NCBI RefSeq assembly: GCF_003001905.1
Contig: NZ_PVNE01000002.1
Span: forward strand, 169,754 to 233,753
Source of the DNA: Planifilum fimeticola
GTDB taxonomy: Bacteria; Bacillota; Bacilli; Thermoactinomycetales; DSM-44946
Reading direction: 5' to 3'
Length of the DNA stretch: 64,000 nucleotides
The translations under genes were made by a program, and so were the position numbers. The first letter of the stretch is position 1, and every line of letters begins with the position of its first letter. Below, piece by piece: positions 16,492 through 26,136 of the stretch. The notes below the pieces were generated by a model. That model was not told the origin of the DNA. It saw only the letters and a list, made by a program, of their open reading frames with translations, and made no database searches.

Positions 16492-17679
16492 CTATTCGAG
16501 GGTCACCTTTGAGTCGGAAAAGAAGTTTGAGATCGCCAACGAGGAAGCCCCCAGGGCGCTCGAATAAACGCCCAGGTTGGAGAATTCGACCCTCAGCTTT
16601 TCCCGGTGGTAAGGCATCAGCCGGTTGCTCAGGACTTTTTTGACCGGATTCACGATCCACTGCTGGGCTTTACTCAGCCGGTTGCCGATGATCACCAGTT
16701 CGGGATTGAAGCTGAGGGCGATGTTCATGATCCCGATTCCCAGGTATTCACCGATCTGGTTGAACAGATTGATCACCTCGGTGTGCCCCTCATCGGCCAG
16801 GCGGATCAAAGATTCAAGATCGATTTCCCGATTGTCCCCGCCGCGGAACATCGGCAGGGATTTCGCCTGGGACAGCAAGGCGTGCTCCGACGCGTACAGC
16901 TCCCAACATCCCTTGTTTCCGCACCGGCACTTTTTTCCGTTTACTTCGATCGTGGTGTGGCCGATCTCCCCGGAGAAGCCGGAGATTCCCTTGTACAGTT
17001 CCCCGTTCAACACGATGCCCGTTCCGATGCCGATCCCGACGCTGACATAGACGAGGTCGGAGGCTTCCCGTCCGGCTCCGTACAACTTTTCACCCAAGGC
17101 CCCCGTGTTGGCCTCGTTGTCGATCCAAACGGGCACCTGGAATTCGTTGTTGATCACCCCTTTGAGGTCCACATCCTTCCATCCCAGATTGGGAGTGAAC
17201 AGGACGGTTCCGTCGTTTCCGACAATTCCGGGAATGCCGATGCCGATCCCGATAATGCCGTAGGTGCTGGAAGGGGCCTGATCGATGATCGTCCGCAGGT
17301 CTTTTTTCAGCAGGGAAAGGATTTCATCGTACGACAAATCCTGATAGAGACTCGTTTGTTCGAGGACGATATTTCCCTGCAGGTCGGTCAGCACGGTCAG
17401 CAGGTAATTGACGCCCAGGTCGACGCCGATGGAATATCCGGCCGCCTTGTTGAACATGAGCATAACGGGACGTCTCCCGCCGCTGGAGCGACCGGGACCG
17501 ATTTCGTACACCAGGTTGTCTTTCATCAAGTCGTTTACGATGGTGGAGACCGTCCCCTTGGTCAACCCGGTCAATTCGGCGATCTGAGCCCGGGAGATGG
17601 GGCAATGGTTTCGGATCATTTCGAGAACGATCGATTGATTGATTTTCTTGATCAGACTTTGATCCCCAGTAACTGGCAT
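16492..17679 (-). CDS. xylR: ROK family transcriptional repressor (XylR-like)
   Basis: A 395-residue repressor with an N-terminal winged helix-turn-helix (PISRAQIAELTGLTKGTVSTIVNDLM) followed by a sugar-kinase-like ROK domain. The ROK part shows SIGVDLGVNYLLT, the GIGIGIPGIVG segment and the zinc motif GHTTIEVNGKKCRCGNKGCWE with the CxCGxxGC pattern. ATG 17679 is chosen because GAGG lies six bases upstream; a TTG six bases earlier is too close to it. It is divergent from xylF and convergent with the importer operon, so it is the likely xylose-responsive repressor of both. A strong -10 (TATAAT, 17717-17712) lies upstream. Confidence 0.88.
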   Translation of the reverse strand: MPVTGDQSLIKKINQSIVLEMIRNHCPISRAQIAELTGLTKGTVSTIVNDLMKDNLVYEIGPGRSSGGRRPVMLMFNKAAGYSIGVDLGVNYLLTVLTDLQGNIVLEQTSLYQDLSYDEILSLLKKDLRTIIDQAPSSTYGIIGIGIGIPGIVGNDGTVLFTPNLGWKDVDLKGVINNEFQVPVWIDNEANTGALGEKLYGAGREASDLVYVSVGIGIGTGIVLNGELYKGISGFSGEIGHTTIEVNGKKCRCGNKGCWELYASEHALLSQAKSLPMFRGGDNREIDLESLIRLADEGHTEVINLFNQIGEYLGIGIMNIALSFNPELVIIGNRLSKAQQWIVNPVKKVLSNRLMPYHREKLRVEFSNLGVYSSALGASSLAISNFFSDSKVTLE

Positions 17680-17711
17680 GGACAAGCCTCACTTTCTTTG
17701 ATCATTCAACC

Positions 17712-17717
17712 ATTATA
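17712..17717 (-). promoter_or_regulatory. -10 element of the ROK repressor gene
   Basis: A consensus TATAAT on the minus strand, 33 bases before the start codon. No good -35 hexamer is found at 16-18 bases upstream of it. Confidence 0.5.
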
Positions 17718-17775
17718 CTTTACAGTATCCAATAAACTCGCGAAAAAAGCAAATGAGCCGGTGCCCCGGTATTAA

Positions 17776-17801
17776 TTAGTTAAGTCGATAGACAAAGTTA
17801 G
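17776..17801 (+). promoter_or_regulatory. Candidate XylR operator overlapping the xylF -35
   Basis: An imperfect dyad with a perfect core, GTC-GATA-GAC, extends outward with TTAGTTAA on the left and AAAGTTAG on the right. It resembles the Bacillus XylR operator plan (TTAGTTTGTT followed by its mirror) only loosely. Its position over the -35 hexamer fits repression. Confidence 0.4.
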
Positions 17802-17817
17802 TCGGTTGTGTTAAGAT
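17789..17817 (+). promoter_or_regulatory. Sigma-A promoter of the xylose operon
   Basis: TAGACA (17789-17794), a 17-base spacer and TAAGAT (17812-17817), 49 bases before the xylF start codon. Confidence 0.75.
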
Positions 17818-17865
17818 GGGAAGAGACAGACGTTTCAGGAAAATGCGAATTGGAGGGGGTCGTGA

Positions 17866-18930
17866 ATGAGTGGGCGGCTGTCCCGTGCTTGGGTGATTTT
17901 TGCGGCTGCAGCACTCCTTCTTCTCCTTTCTGCGTGCGGCCAGGATGTCGGTTCCGACGCCGGGGATGATAAAATCACCATCGGCATGTCGATTGATGAT
18001 CTCCGGCTGGAAAGATGGCAAAAGGACCGGGACTTCTTCATCCAGAAGGCCGAAGAACTGGGAGCCGAGGTGATCGTGCAGTCCGCCAACGGGGATGATG
18101 CCAAACAGCTTGCCCAGATCGAGAACATGTTGTCGAAGGATCTGGATGTGCTCGTGATCATTCCGCACAGTTCCGATGCGATGGCCTCCGCGGTCAATCT
18201 CGCCAATCAGGAGCAGGTGCCGGTGATCGCCTACGATCGGATGATCAACAATTCCGACGTGGACCTGTACATCTCCTACGACAATGTTCGGGTGGGCGAG
18301 TTGCAGGCGCAATATCTGGTGGAAAAGGTTCCTGAGGGAAACTATTTTCTGCTCGGAGGATCTCCCACTGACAACAACGCCAAGCTGTTTCGGGAAGGGC
18401 AGATGAAGGTGCTCAAGCCCCTGGTGGACAAGGGCGACATTCAAATCGTCGGGGACCAGTGGGCCAAGGATTGGCAGGCGGATGAAGCGCTCAAGATCAT
18501 GGAAAACGCCCTGACAGCCAACAAAAACAAGATCGATGCCGTGGTCGCTTCCAACGACAGCACCGCGGGAGGAGCCGTGGAAGCGCTGGCGGCTCAAAAC
18601 CTGGCGGGAAAAGTGGCCATATCCGGTCAGGATGCCGATCTTGCGGCCTGTCAGCGGATTGTGGAAGGAAAACAGACGATGACGGTTTACAAGCCGATCC
18701 GGGAGCTGGCCTTTAAGGCGGCGGAGGCGGCGGTTCGGCTGGCCAGGCAGGAAAAAATCGAGACCACCGATACGGTGAACAACGGGAAAAAGGACGTTCC
18801 CGCCCTTCTGCTCTCTCCCATCGCGGTGGACCGGGAGAACATGATGGAGACGATCATCAAAGACGGATTCCATTCCTTTGATGATGTATACAAAAACGTG
18901 CCGGAGGCCGAGCGTCCGAAACGGAATTGA
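17866..18930 (+). CDS. xylF: D-xylose ABC transporter binding lipoprotein
   Basis: A 354-residue periplasmic-binding-protein-like lipoprotein (CUT2 class). The lipobox is LSAC with lipidated Cys24. The mature protein starts KITIGMSIDDLRLERWQKDR, closely matching XylF, and contains VPVIAYDRMI and the VVASNDSTAGGAVEAL block, all features of xylose-binding proteins. Start is ATG after GGAGGGGG. It opens the xylFGHBA operon and delivers xylose to XylGH. Confidence 0.93.
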   Translation: MSGRLSRAWVIFAAAALLLLLSACGQDVGSDAGDDKITIGMSIDDLRLERWQKDRDFFIQKAEELGAEVIVQSANGDDAKQLAQIENMLSKDLDVLVIIPHSSDAMASAVNLANQEQVPVIAYDRMINNSDVDLYISYDNVRVGELQAQYLVEKVPEGNYFLLGGSPTDNNAKLFREGQMKVLKPLVDKGDIQIVGDQWAKDWQADEALKIMENALTANKNKIDAVVASNDSTAGGAVEALAAQNLAGKVAISGQDADLAACQRIVEGKQTMTVYKPIRELAFKAAEAAVRLARQEKIETTDTVNNGKKDVPALLLSPIAVDRENMMETIIKDGFHSFDDVYKNVPEAERPKRN

Positions 18931-18960
18931 CAAAGCCGGCCTCTTACAGGGGGGGATCCC

Positions 18961-20481
18961 GTGCACGTCCTGGAGATGGAAGGGATCACGAAGAAATTTC
19001 CCGGCACCCGCGCCTTGGACGGCGTCTCCTTCGCCGTGAAGAAAGGGACGATCCACGCGCTTCTCGGCGAAAACGGCGCCGGCAAATCCACTTTGATGAA
19101 AATTTTGAGCGGTGTTTACCCGGCTGGAAGTTATGAAGGGAAGATCCGGATCAACGGGGAGGAAAAACGTTTTCAAACCCCCCGCGATGCGGAAGCGGCC
19201 GGAATCGCCGTCATTCACCAGGAGTTCTCGCTCGTCGGGGAGTTGACCGTTTCGGAAAACATCTTTTTGGGCGCTGAACCCTGCAGATACGGCGTGATTG
19301 ACCGGGAAGCGCTGTACGTTCGGACGAAAAAGTGGATGGACTTCCTCGGGCTGGATCTCGATCCGGAGGCGAAGGTGGGCGGTCTGGGGATCGGACAACA
19401 GCAATTGATCGAAATTGCCAAAGCGCTTTCCAAAAACGGCGACATCCTCATCCTGGACGAGCCCACTTCCGCGTTGGCCGATGAAGAGGTCCGCCGATTG
19501 ATGGGGATTTTGAAGGATCTGTGCGAAAAAGGAGTCACCTGCATTTATATATCCCACAAGTTGAACGAAGTGATGGAGTTGGCGGATGCGGTCACGGTGC
19601 TCCGCGATGGAAAAGTGGTGGGCACCTCTTCAATCGAAGCATTGAGCGAAGAAAAAATCATCTCCATGATGGTCGGTAGAAAGGTTGGCGCGCTGTATCC
19701 CCAGCGGGAGGGGGTTGCGGGCGAAACGATCCTCGAAGTGAGGAATTACACGGTGTATCACCCGGTTCACAGGGAAAAAAAGGTGGTTCATGACGTGTCC
19801 TTCGCCCTGCGAAAAGGGGAGGTGCTCGGATTTGCAGGACTTGTCGGCGCGGGAAGGACCGAGCTGTTTTCCGGCATTTTCGGCGCGTACGGGGGAAAGG
19901 CGGAGGGAACGGTGCTTCTCGAGGGAAGGGAGCTCACTCTTCGCCATCCGGGGGAGGCGATCCGTCACGGCATCGTTTATCTTTCCGAGGATCGCAAACG
20001 ATACGGCCTGTTTCTCGGGATGGATATCAAGAAAAACTTCTCCATGGCATCCCTGGATCGGTTGGTGAAATGCGGGATCGTCGACGAGGAGCGGGAGCTG
20101 CGGGAGGCGGAGGAGCAGGCATCCCGAATGCGGGTTAAAATGGCCGACATCGAAATGAGAATCAAGGGTTTGAGCGGCGGAAACCAGCAGAAGGTCCTCC
20201 TCGGCAAGTCCTTGATGACCCACCCGAAAGTACTGATCCTGGACGAGCCGACCCGCGGGGTGGATATCGGCGCCAAAGCGGACATTTATCAGATCATCGA
20301 CGAGTTGAGTCGGGAGGGCGTGGCGGTGGTGCTGATCTCCTCCGATTTGCCGGAGGTGATCGGGATGTCGGACCGCGTCCTGGTGATGGCCGGGGGGAGA
20401 CTGGTGGGAGAATTTACCCGAAAGGAAGCGACGCAGGAGAAAATCATGGCATGTGTGACGGGAGGGGGCACCTTTGCGTAA
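18961..20481 (+). CDS. xylG: Xylose ABC transporter ATP-binding protein
   Basis: A 506-residue fused ATPase with two nucleotide-binding domains. Domain 1 has GENGAGKSTLMK, the LGIGQQQLIEIAKAL signature region and LILDEPTSAL. Domain 2 has the degenerate GLVGAGRTEL P-loop, LSGGNQQK and LILDEPTRGVDIGAK. Start GTG at 18961 follows a GGGGGG run; an ATG five codons later is possible. It overlaps xylH by eight bases. Confidence 0.93.
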   Translation: MHVLEMEGITKKFPGTRALDGVSFAVKKGTIHALLGENGAGKSTLMKILSGVYPAGSYEGKIRINGEEKRFQTPRDAEAAGIAVIHQEFSLVGELTVSENIFLGAEPCRYGVIDREALYVRTKKWMDFLGLDLDPEAKVGGLGIGQQQLIEIAKALSKNGDILILDEPTSALADEEVRRLMGILKDLCEKGVTCIYISHKLNEVMELADAVTVLRDGKVVGTSSIEALSEEKIISMMVGRKVGALYPQREGVAGETILEVRNYTVYHPVHREKKVVHDVSFALRKGEVLGFAGLVGAGRTELFSGIFGAYGGKAEGTVLLEGRELTLRHPGEAIRHGIVYLSEDRKRYGLFLGMDIKKNFSMASLDRLVKCGIVDEERELREAEEQASRMRVKMADIEMRIKGLSGGNQQKVLLGKSLMTHPKVLILDEPTRGVDIGAKADIYQIIDELSREGVAVVLISSDLPEVIGMSDRVLVMAGGRLVGEFTRKEATQEKIMACVTGGGTFA

Positions 20482-21610
20482 AGCGCTGTCCTTCGACATT
20501 CGAGCATACAGCTTGATCATCGCCCTGGCATTCATCGCCCTCTTGTTCACCGTTCTGACTGACGGCGATTTCTTGTCGTCCCGCAATCTGTCCAACCTGT
20601 TTCGCCAGATGTCCGTGATCTCGATTCTGGCGATCGGAATGACGTTGGTGATCATCACCGGTCACATCGATCTTTCCGTCGGCTCCCTCGTGGGATTGGC
20701 CGGCGGAATGGCCGCCATCCTGCAAGTATGGTACGGGTGGGATACGGCTGCTGTCCTCCTGTTGACGCTCCTCGCCGGCCTCCTTCTGGGGGGGTGGCAG
20801 GGATGGTGGGTGGCATACCGGGGAGTGCCTTCCTTTATTGTCACCCTGGGCGGCATGCTGATTTTCCGGGGAATCCTCATCGGGATCAGCAAAGGGGAAA
20901 CCGTCGCCCCCCTGAAGGAGAGTTTTCAGCGTATCGGCCAGAGTTACCTTCCCTATGCCGTCGGTTACATACTGGGTGGGATCGTCATCTTTCTCCTTTT
21001 TTTCCTGACCGCCCGCAAAAGAAAAAAGCGGCGGGAGTGGGGGCTGAAGCTGGAAAGTCCCGTTGTATCCTACGGCAAAATGGCGGGGTACTCCCTGCTG
21101 ATCGTGGCCTTCGTCTACATGATGAACCGCTACCTGGGAATTCCCGTGCCCATCCTGTTTGTCTTCCTCCTGCTCCTGATCTTCGGTTTTGTTCTGAACC
21201 GAACCCGTTTCGGCCGGTATCTGTACGCCATCGGCGGAAACAGCGAGGCGGCCAAGTATTCCGGCATCAACGTCAAAAGGCATATATTTGCCGTCTTTGT
21301 CATCATGGGTTTGCTTTCATCTCTGGCCGGCCTGATTTTGACGGCCCGCCTCAACGCGGCGACGGTGGGGGCCGGTCAGATGTACGAGCTGGACGCCATC
21401 GCCGCCTGTGTGATCGGAGGGACCAGCCTCAAGGGAGGTACCGGAAGCGTGACCGGTTCCCTCATCGGGGCTTTGGTCATGGTCAGCCTGGACAACGGGA
21501 TGAGCATGCTGGATATCGATGCCTTTTGGCAGTACATCGTCAAGGGACTCATTTTGATCTTGGCCGTCTGGTGGGACATTTCATCGGAAGCGGGGAGTGA
21601 GGGATCGTGA
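20474..21610 (+). CDS. xylH: Xylose ABC transporter permease
   Basis: A 378-residue CUT2 permease. The conserved segment [23 protein letters not shown] is typical of XylH/RbsC, as is the C-terminal [19 protein letters not shown]. About ten membrane helices are visible. It starts at TTG inside the end of xylG, and its stop overlaps the xylB start (GTGA), so the three genes are translationally coupled. Confidence 0.93.
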   Translation: MRKALSFDIRAYSLIIALAFIALLFTVLTDGDFLSSRNLSNLFRQMSVISILAIGMTLVIITGHIDLSVGSLVGLAGGMAAILQVWYGWDTAAVLLLTLLAGLLLGGWQGWWVAYRGVPSFIVTLGGMLIFRGILIGISKGETVAPLKESFQRIGQSYLPYAVGYILGGIVIFLLFFLTARKRKKRREWGLKLESPVVSYGKMAGYSLLIVAFVYMMNRYLGIPVPILFVFLLLLIFGFVLNRTRFGRYLYAIGGNSEAAKYSGINVKRHIFAVFVIMGLLSSLAGLILTARLNAATVGAGQMYELDAIAACVIGGTSLKGGTGSVTGSLIGALVMVSLDNGMSMLDIDAFWQYIVKGLILILAVWWDISSEAGSEGS

Positions 21611-23154
21611 GTTTTTTGCTGGGGATCGACATCGGAACCTCGGGCACCAAAACCTGCCTGTTCCGTGAGGACGGGACGGTGATTTCATCGGCCCTTGCCG
21701 AATATCCGATGTACCAACCGAAGCCGGGATGGGCGGAGCAACATCCCGAGGACTGGTGGCAAGCGGTCAGGGATTCGGTGGGGCGGATTTTGGCCGAAAC
21801 GGGCATTTCCGGGAAAGAGATCCGGGGCATCGGTCTGACCGGGCAGATGCACGGCTTGGTGCTGCTGGATCGGGAAGGGAAGGTACTTCGACCGGCCATC
21901 ATCTGGTGCGATCAGCGGACCGAGGCACAGGCCAAGGGGATGGAGGAGCGGATCGGCAGGGAAAGGATCATTGAATACACGGCCAATCCGCCCCTCCCCA
22001 ATTTTACCGCCGTGAAGCTGATGTGGGTGAAAGAGAGGGAGCCGGAGGTCTTTGAGCGGATCCACCGCGTTTTGTTGCCCAAGGATTACATTCGGTACAA
22101 ACTGACCGGGGAATTCGCCACCGAGGTGTCGGACGCCTCGGGGACCTTGCTGTTGGACGTCGCCAATCGGTCGTGGTCCGGGGAGATGATTCGGCACCTC
22201 GGGATCCAGAGGGATTGGCTGCCTCGGCTGCACGAATCCCATGAAGTGACGGGAACGGTCCATGCCCAGGGATCCAAGGAGACCGGCCTCGCTGCGGGAA
22301 CCCCCGTGGTCGGAGGCGGAGGGGATCAGGCGGCCGGCGCCGTGGGGAACGGCATCGTCCGGCCCGGGGTCGTATCCGCGGTGATCGGAACTTCCGGTGT
22401 GGTTTTCGCCTTTTCCGAGCAGGTGAAGGTGGATGCGGGAGGGCGGTTGCACACCTTTTGCCATGCGGTGCCTGGGAAATGGCATGTGATGGGAGTGACT
22501 CAGGCGGCTGGGGGATCGCTGCAGTGGTTTCGGAATCAGTTCGGTGATGCGGAAAGGAATGTCGCCGATCTGCTGAACAAGGATCCGTACGAATTGTTTT
22601 CGGAACAGGCGGCCCTGGTGGAGCCCGGCAGCGAAGGATTGATCTTTTTGCCGTATCTGATGGGTGAGAGGACGCCTCATCTGGATCCGGCCGCGAAGGG
22701 CGTCTTTTTCGGTATCACCTCAAGGCACCGAAAGAATCATTTTGTCCGTGCCGTCATGGAGGGAGTCGCCTACAGCCTGGCCGACAGTCTGTCGATCCTG
22801 AGGGAAATGGAGCTGAAGGTCTCGGAGGTCCGGGTGTCCGGAGGAGGAGCCCGGAGCCCCTTGTGGAGGCAGATCATCGCCGATGTCTTCGGACACGACG
22901 TATACAGCGTGCGGGCCAACGAGGGCCCCGCCTTCGGTGCGGCCCTGCTGGCCGGCGTGGGAACCGGGTTGTTTGCGAGCGTGGAAGAGGCTTGTGAGCA
23001 AACCATCCGGGTGGCCGAAAAATGTCGTCCCCTGGGGGAGAACCGGGCGGTGTACGACCGCTATTACCGGCTGTACCGAAAGCTGTATCAAGATTTGAAG
23101 GAAGACTTTCGGCTTGTTCACCGGCTGGTCGCCGACCATCATGGTGCCGAATAA
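21607..23154 (+). CDS. xylB: Xylulokinase
   Basis: A 515-residue FGGY-family kinase that phosphorylates D-xylulose to xylulose 5-phosphate. It begins [14 protein letters not shown] (ATP-phosphate loop), then [12 protein letters not shown] and [10 protein letters not shown], with the catalytic-Asp region [13 protein letters not shown] and the C-terminal [20 protein letters not shown]. Start is GTG overlapping the xylH stop. It acts after XylA in the isomerase pathway of xylose use. Confidence 0.95.
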   Translation: MSFLLGIDIGTSGTKTCLFREDGTVISSALAEYPMYQPKPGWAEQHPEDWWQAVRDSVGRILAETGISGKEIRGIGLTGQMHGLVLLDREGKVLRPAIIWCDQRTEAQAKGMEERIGRERIIEYTANPPLPNFTAVKLMWVKEREPEVFERIHRVLLPKDYIRYKLTGEFATEVSDASGTLLLDVANRSWSGEMIRHLGIQRDWLPRLHESHEVTGTVHAQGSKETGLAAGTPVVGGGGDQAAGAVGNGIVRPGVVSAVIGTSGVVFAFSEQVKVDAGGRLHTFCHAVPGKWHVMGVTQAAGGSLQWFRNQFGDAERNVADLLNKDPYELFSEQAALVEPGSEGLIFLPYLMGERTPHLDPAAKGVFFGITSRHRKNHFVRAVMEGVAYSLADSLSILREMELKVSEVRVSGGGARSPLWRQIIADVFGHDVYSVRANEGPAFGAALLAGVGTGLFASVEEACEQTIRVAEKCRPLGENRAVYDRYYRLYRKLYQDLKEDFRLVHRLVADHHGAE

Positions 23155-23244
23155 AAGACAGGTTTTCCCCGGCTCTTGAAGGAAGTCTTCTTTCACTTCA
23201 TTTCGGTTTCCATCAATTCTTTCACATAAAAGGAGTGGGGTTAC

Positions 23245-24411
23245 ATGACGGATCGTTTTCAGCCGAAACCGGAGGATCGTTTCACTTTCGGGCTCTGGAC
23301 CGTTGGCAATCCGGGGAGGGATCCCTTCGGGGAACCGGTCCGCACTCCCTGGTCCCCCGTCGAAATTGCGAATGTGTTGGCGGAGGTCGGCGCCTACGGG
23401 GTCAATTTTCACGACAACGATCTGGTTCCGATCGACGCTTCCTTTGAGGAGAAGCGGAAGATCGTCAGCGATTTCCGCCGGGCGCTCGAAGAGACCGGTT
23501 TGAAGGTGCCGATGGCGACGGTGGACTTGTTCCGGAATCCCGTTTTTAAAGACGGGGCCTTCACGTCCAACGACCCGGAAGTCCGGGCTTACGCTATCCG
23601 GAAAACGATCGAAGCGATCGAACTGGGGGTGGAATTGGGCGCGGAAATCTTCGTCCTGTGGGGAGGACGGGAAGGCACCGAAGTGGATGCTTCCAAGGAT
23701 CCCGTCACGGCGTTGAAGCGTCACCGGGAAGCGATCAACTATTTGTGCGACTACGTTTTGGATCGGGGATACCGCTTGAAGTTCGCATTGGAGGCCAAAC
23801 CCAACGAGCCCCGCAGTGACCTCTATCTTCCCACGACGGGAGCCATGTTGGGTTATATCGACACCCTCGATCATCCGGAGATGGTGGGGGTCAATCCCGA
23901 GGTGGCCCATGAGCGGATGGCCGGGTTGAATGTGTATCACGCGGTCGCCCAGGCGTTGGAGCGCGGAAAGCTGCTCCACATCGATCTGAACGACCAGCAG
24001 ATCGGTCGGTTTGACCAAGACTTGCGCTTCGGATCGGCGGACATCAAGGGCGCCTTTTTCCTGGTGAAGCTGTTGGAGGATTATCAGTATCAGGGTCCCC
24101 GTCACTTCGATGCCCATGCCTATCGGACGGAGGATCTTGAAGGAGTCAAGGATTTTGCCAAGGGATGCATGCGCACCTATCTGATTCTGAAGGAAAAAGT
24201 GAAGAGGTTCAATGAGGATCGAGAGATTCAGGATCTGTTGAAAAAGATCAATGCGGGGCGGGAGGTGGCCGGCTTTGAATTCCGGTATTCTCCCGAGGCC
24301 CATCGGTCCTTGATGGATTATGAGTTCAGCCGGGAGAAAATGGCTGAGAAATCCATGTACTATGAGCGGCTGGATCAGCTGACGATGGAGATCCTGCTGG
24401 GTGTCCGTTGA
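23245..24411 (+). CDS. xylA: Xylose isomerase, class I (actinobacterial/Thermus type)
   Basis: A 388-residue enzyme interconverting D-xylose and D-xylulose. The start PKPEDRFTFGLWTVGNPGRDPFG and the short length are those of class I isomerases of Streptomyces and Thermus, not the approximately 440-residue class II enzymes usual in Bacillus. Metal-ligand regions ALEAKPNEPR, GVNPEVAHERMAG and HIDLNDQ are present. Start is ATG after AAGGAG. It lies 90 bases after xylB without a clear promoter, so it is probably cotranscribed. The class mismatch suggests lateral acquisition or retention of an uncommon type. Confidence 0.95.
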   Translation: MTDRFQPKPEDRFTFGLWTVGNPGRDPFGEPVRTPWSPVEIANVLAEVGAYGVNFHDNDLVPIDASFEEKRKIVSDFRRALEETGLKVPMATVDLFRNPVFKDGAFTSNDPEVRAYAIRKTIEAIELGVELGAEIFVLWGGREGTEVDASKDPVTALKRHREAINYLCDYVLDRGYRLKFALEAKPNEPRSDLYLPTTGAMLGYIDTLDHPEMVGVNPEVAHERMAGLNVYHAVAQALERGKLLHIDLNDQQIGRFDQDLRFGSADIKGAFFLVKLLEDYQYQGPRHFDAHAYRTEDLEGVKDFAKGCMRTYLILKEKVKRFNEDREIQDLLKKINAGREVAGFEFRYSPEAHRSLMDYEFSREKMAEKSMYYERLDQLTMEILLGVR

Positions 24412-24428
24412 TGCTGGGAAAGCCGTTG

Positions 24429-24479
24429 GCGGTTGCGCCGCTCGCGAAGTTGCCGCGTTTGCGCGCAACCGCTCAATTT
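24429..24479 (+). terminator. Hairpin between xylA and uronate isomerase gene
   Basis: Perfect 10-base arms GCGGTTGCGC (24429-24438) and GCGCAACCGC (24463-24472) are followed by TCAATTTTC. It probably reduces readthrough from the xyl operon; the T tract is short, so it may be partial. Confidence 0.55.
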
Positions 24480-24514
24480 TCTTCCGGTAGCCTTTGACGA
24501 CAGGAGTGAAGCCA

Positions 24515-25786
24515 TTGCCGGGCGTCATTTCCGATAAGGAACGTCTTTGGCAGGTTGTGTCCGAGGCGGTAGACCGAACCCCCGTGACGGACATGCACAC
24601 CCATTTGTATGCTCCCGCCTTCGGCTGTCTGGGGTTGTGGGGCGTGGACCACCTGCTTACGTACCATTATCTGATCGCGGAAACGATGAGGCAGACGTCC
24701 CTATCCTATGAGGATTTCCGGGCCCTTGACCGAAAGGCGATGGCCGAGCATGTCTGGAGGACCCTTTTTGTCGAGCATTCCCCGTACAGCGAAGCGTGCC
24801 GGGGAGTGCTGACCACCCTGGGGCGGCTGGGGATGGATGTTTCCTCCCGGGATCTATCCACTTACCGGAAATGGTACGAAGGCCTGACGTACCGGCGGTT
24901 TGTCGATCTGGTATTTTCCGTCGCCAAGGTCAAAACCGCCGTAATGACCAATGACCCCTTCGATCCCGAAGAACGGGAGCTGTGGCTGAAAAAGGGGGAT
25001 GAGCTGAAAAAGGACCCGCGCTTTCGCTCTTCCCTGCGTATTGATCCGCTGCTTTACGATTGGAAGAACCAATACCGGGTGTTGCGGGAGCTGGGATATG
25101 ACGTGGGGCCGGAGTTTTCTCCGGGAAATCGTCGGACCGTGGAGGAAACCCTTCGATTTTTGGTCGACTGGGGACGCAGGATGGATGCCCTCTATCTGGC
25201 GGCTTCCTTTCCTCCGGATTTTGATTATCCGTCGAATTCCACGGCATCCGACCTGCTGGATCACTGCGTTCTGGAGGCCTGCAGCCGGCTGAACATTCCC
25301 TTCGCGATGATGATCGGGGTGAAGAGGAGGGTGAACCCGTCCCTCGGTCTCGCCGGCGACATGGTTGGGAGGGCGAGGGTGGAGGCGGTGGAGCGGATCT
25401 GTGCCCGACATCCGGATCGGCGCTTTTTCGTGACGATGTTGTCCCGGGAAAACCAGCACGAGCTGACGGTGCTCGCCAGGAAATTTCGCAATTTGATGGT
25501 TTTCGGCTGCTGGTGGTTTTTGAACAATCCTTCCCTGGTGGAGGAGATCACCGAAATGCGGTGTGAAATGCTGGGCACCGCCTTCATTCCCCAGCATTCG
25601 GATGCGAGGGTGTTGGATCAGCTGATCTATAAATGGGATCATTCCCGCCGGGTGATCGCCCGGGTGCTCTACCGAAAGTACGAGACGCTGTTCGATACCG
25701 GCTGGCGATTGACAACAAACGAGATTGAACGGGACGTGAGCGACTTGCTGGATAGAAACTTCTGGAATTTCGTAAAGGGAATGTGA
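24515..25786 (+). CDS. Uronate isomerase-like protein (divergent UxaC)
   Basis: An amidohydrolase-superfamily protein of about 423 residues resembling glucuronate isomerase, which converts D-glucuronate to D-fructuronate. The N-terminal metal motif TDMHTHLY (His28, His30), the GCWWFLNNPSLVEEITEMR segment and the C-terminal IPQHSDARVLDQLIYKW support the family. It is shorter than typical UxaC (about 470). TTG 24515 is chosen because AGGAGTG precedes it; TTG 24494 and GTG 24506 are alternatives. It lies upstream of alpha-glucuronidase and mannonate dehydratase genes, so the glucuronate role is well supported by context. Confidence 0.82.
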   Translation: MPGVISDKERLWQVVSEAVDRTPVTDMHTHLYAPAFGCLGLWGVDHLLTYHYLIAETMRQTSLSYEDFRALDRKAMAEHVWRTLFVEHSPYSEACRGVLTTLGRLGMDVSSRDLSTYRKWYEGLTYRRFVDLVFSVAKVKTAVMTNDPFDPEERELWLKKGDELKKDPRFRSSLRIDPLLYDWKNQYRVLRELGYDVGPEFSPGNRRTVEETLRFLVDWGRRMDALYLAASFPPDFDYPSNSTASDLLDHCVLEACSRLNIPFAMMIGVKRRVNPSLGLAGDMVGRARVEAVERICARHPDRRFFVTMLSRENQHELTVLARKFRNLMVFGCWWFLNNPSLVEEITEMRCEMLGTAFIPQHSDARVLDQLIYKWDHSRRVIARVLYRKYETLFDTGWRLTTNEIERDVSDLLDRNFWNFVKGM

Positions 25787-25849
25787 AAGGAAGGGGGATC
25801 AGTATAGAACAATCCGTTTCGGTTTCGATATGGAAATGGGACGGCCGCC

Positions 25850-26119
25850 CGGGGAGAATGTTTTTGGCGGACTGGGGTCCCTGGGCCGGTGTTTCCACCC
25901 ATTGCGGGAGGGGTTGGATCCCGACGGGCGCTTCGGTCAACATGTGCGGGTCCTGAAAAATATTTGGAGACCGTGCTGGTGAAGGGGGCTTGTCTCTTCG
26001 AAGACGGGGGCCGAAAGATATCCCCCGCCGGCAGCCATTCCTGGTTGATCAAAATCTTCCTTTGCCAGTCTGTCGCCCGTCACATTCTGGGGGTCAAAGG
26101 GGAAGAGGCGGGCGCTTGA
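25850..26119 (+). pseudogene. Remnant of GH52 beta-xylosidase (C-terminal part)
   Basis: Translation of 25958-26119 gives [17 protein letters not shown] followed by [24 protein letters not shown] and then a stop. From memory this matches the C-terminal region of GH52 beta-xylosidases (VLREGICLF-DGG-KIS---NSWL-KI-LCQ-IARHILG). Just upstream, in another frame, 25901-25957 gives [18 protein letters not shown], matching the preceding GH52 segment HEALDENGRFGAYIQALR. The frames are joined by one missing A in the run at about 25953-25957 (CTG AAA AAA TAT expected). A further frame change is likely near 25903. No start, N-terminal domain or last 40 residues remain. It is a decayed gene between uxaC-like and aguA genes. 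Confidence 0.75.
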
Positions 26120-26136
26120 GGAGAAGGGGGGATTTC

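Noticed and set aside
22720..24600. Minus-strand open frame opposite xylB and xylA (626 codons)
   Set aside because: Shadow of two well-identified genes, with no motif or ribosome site.
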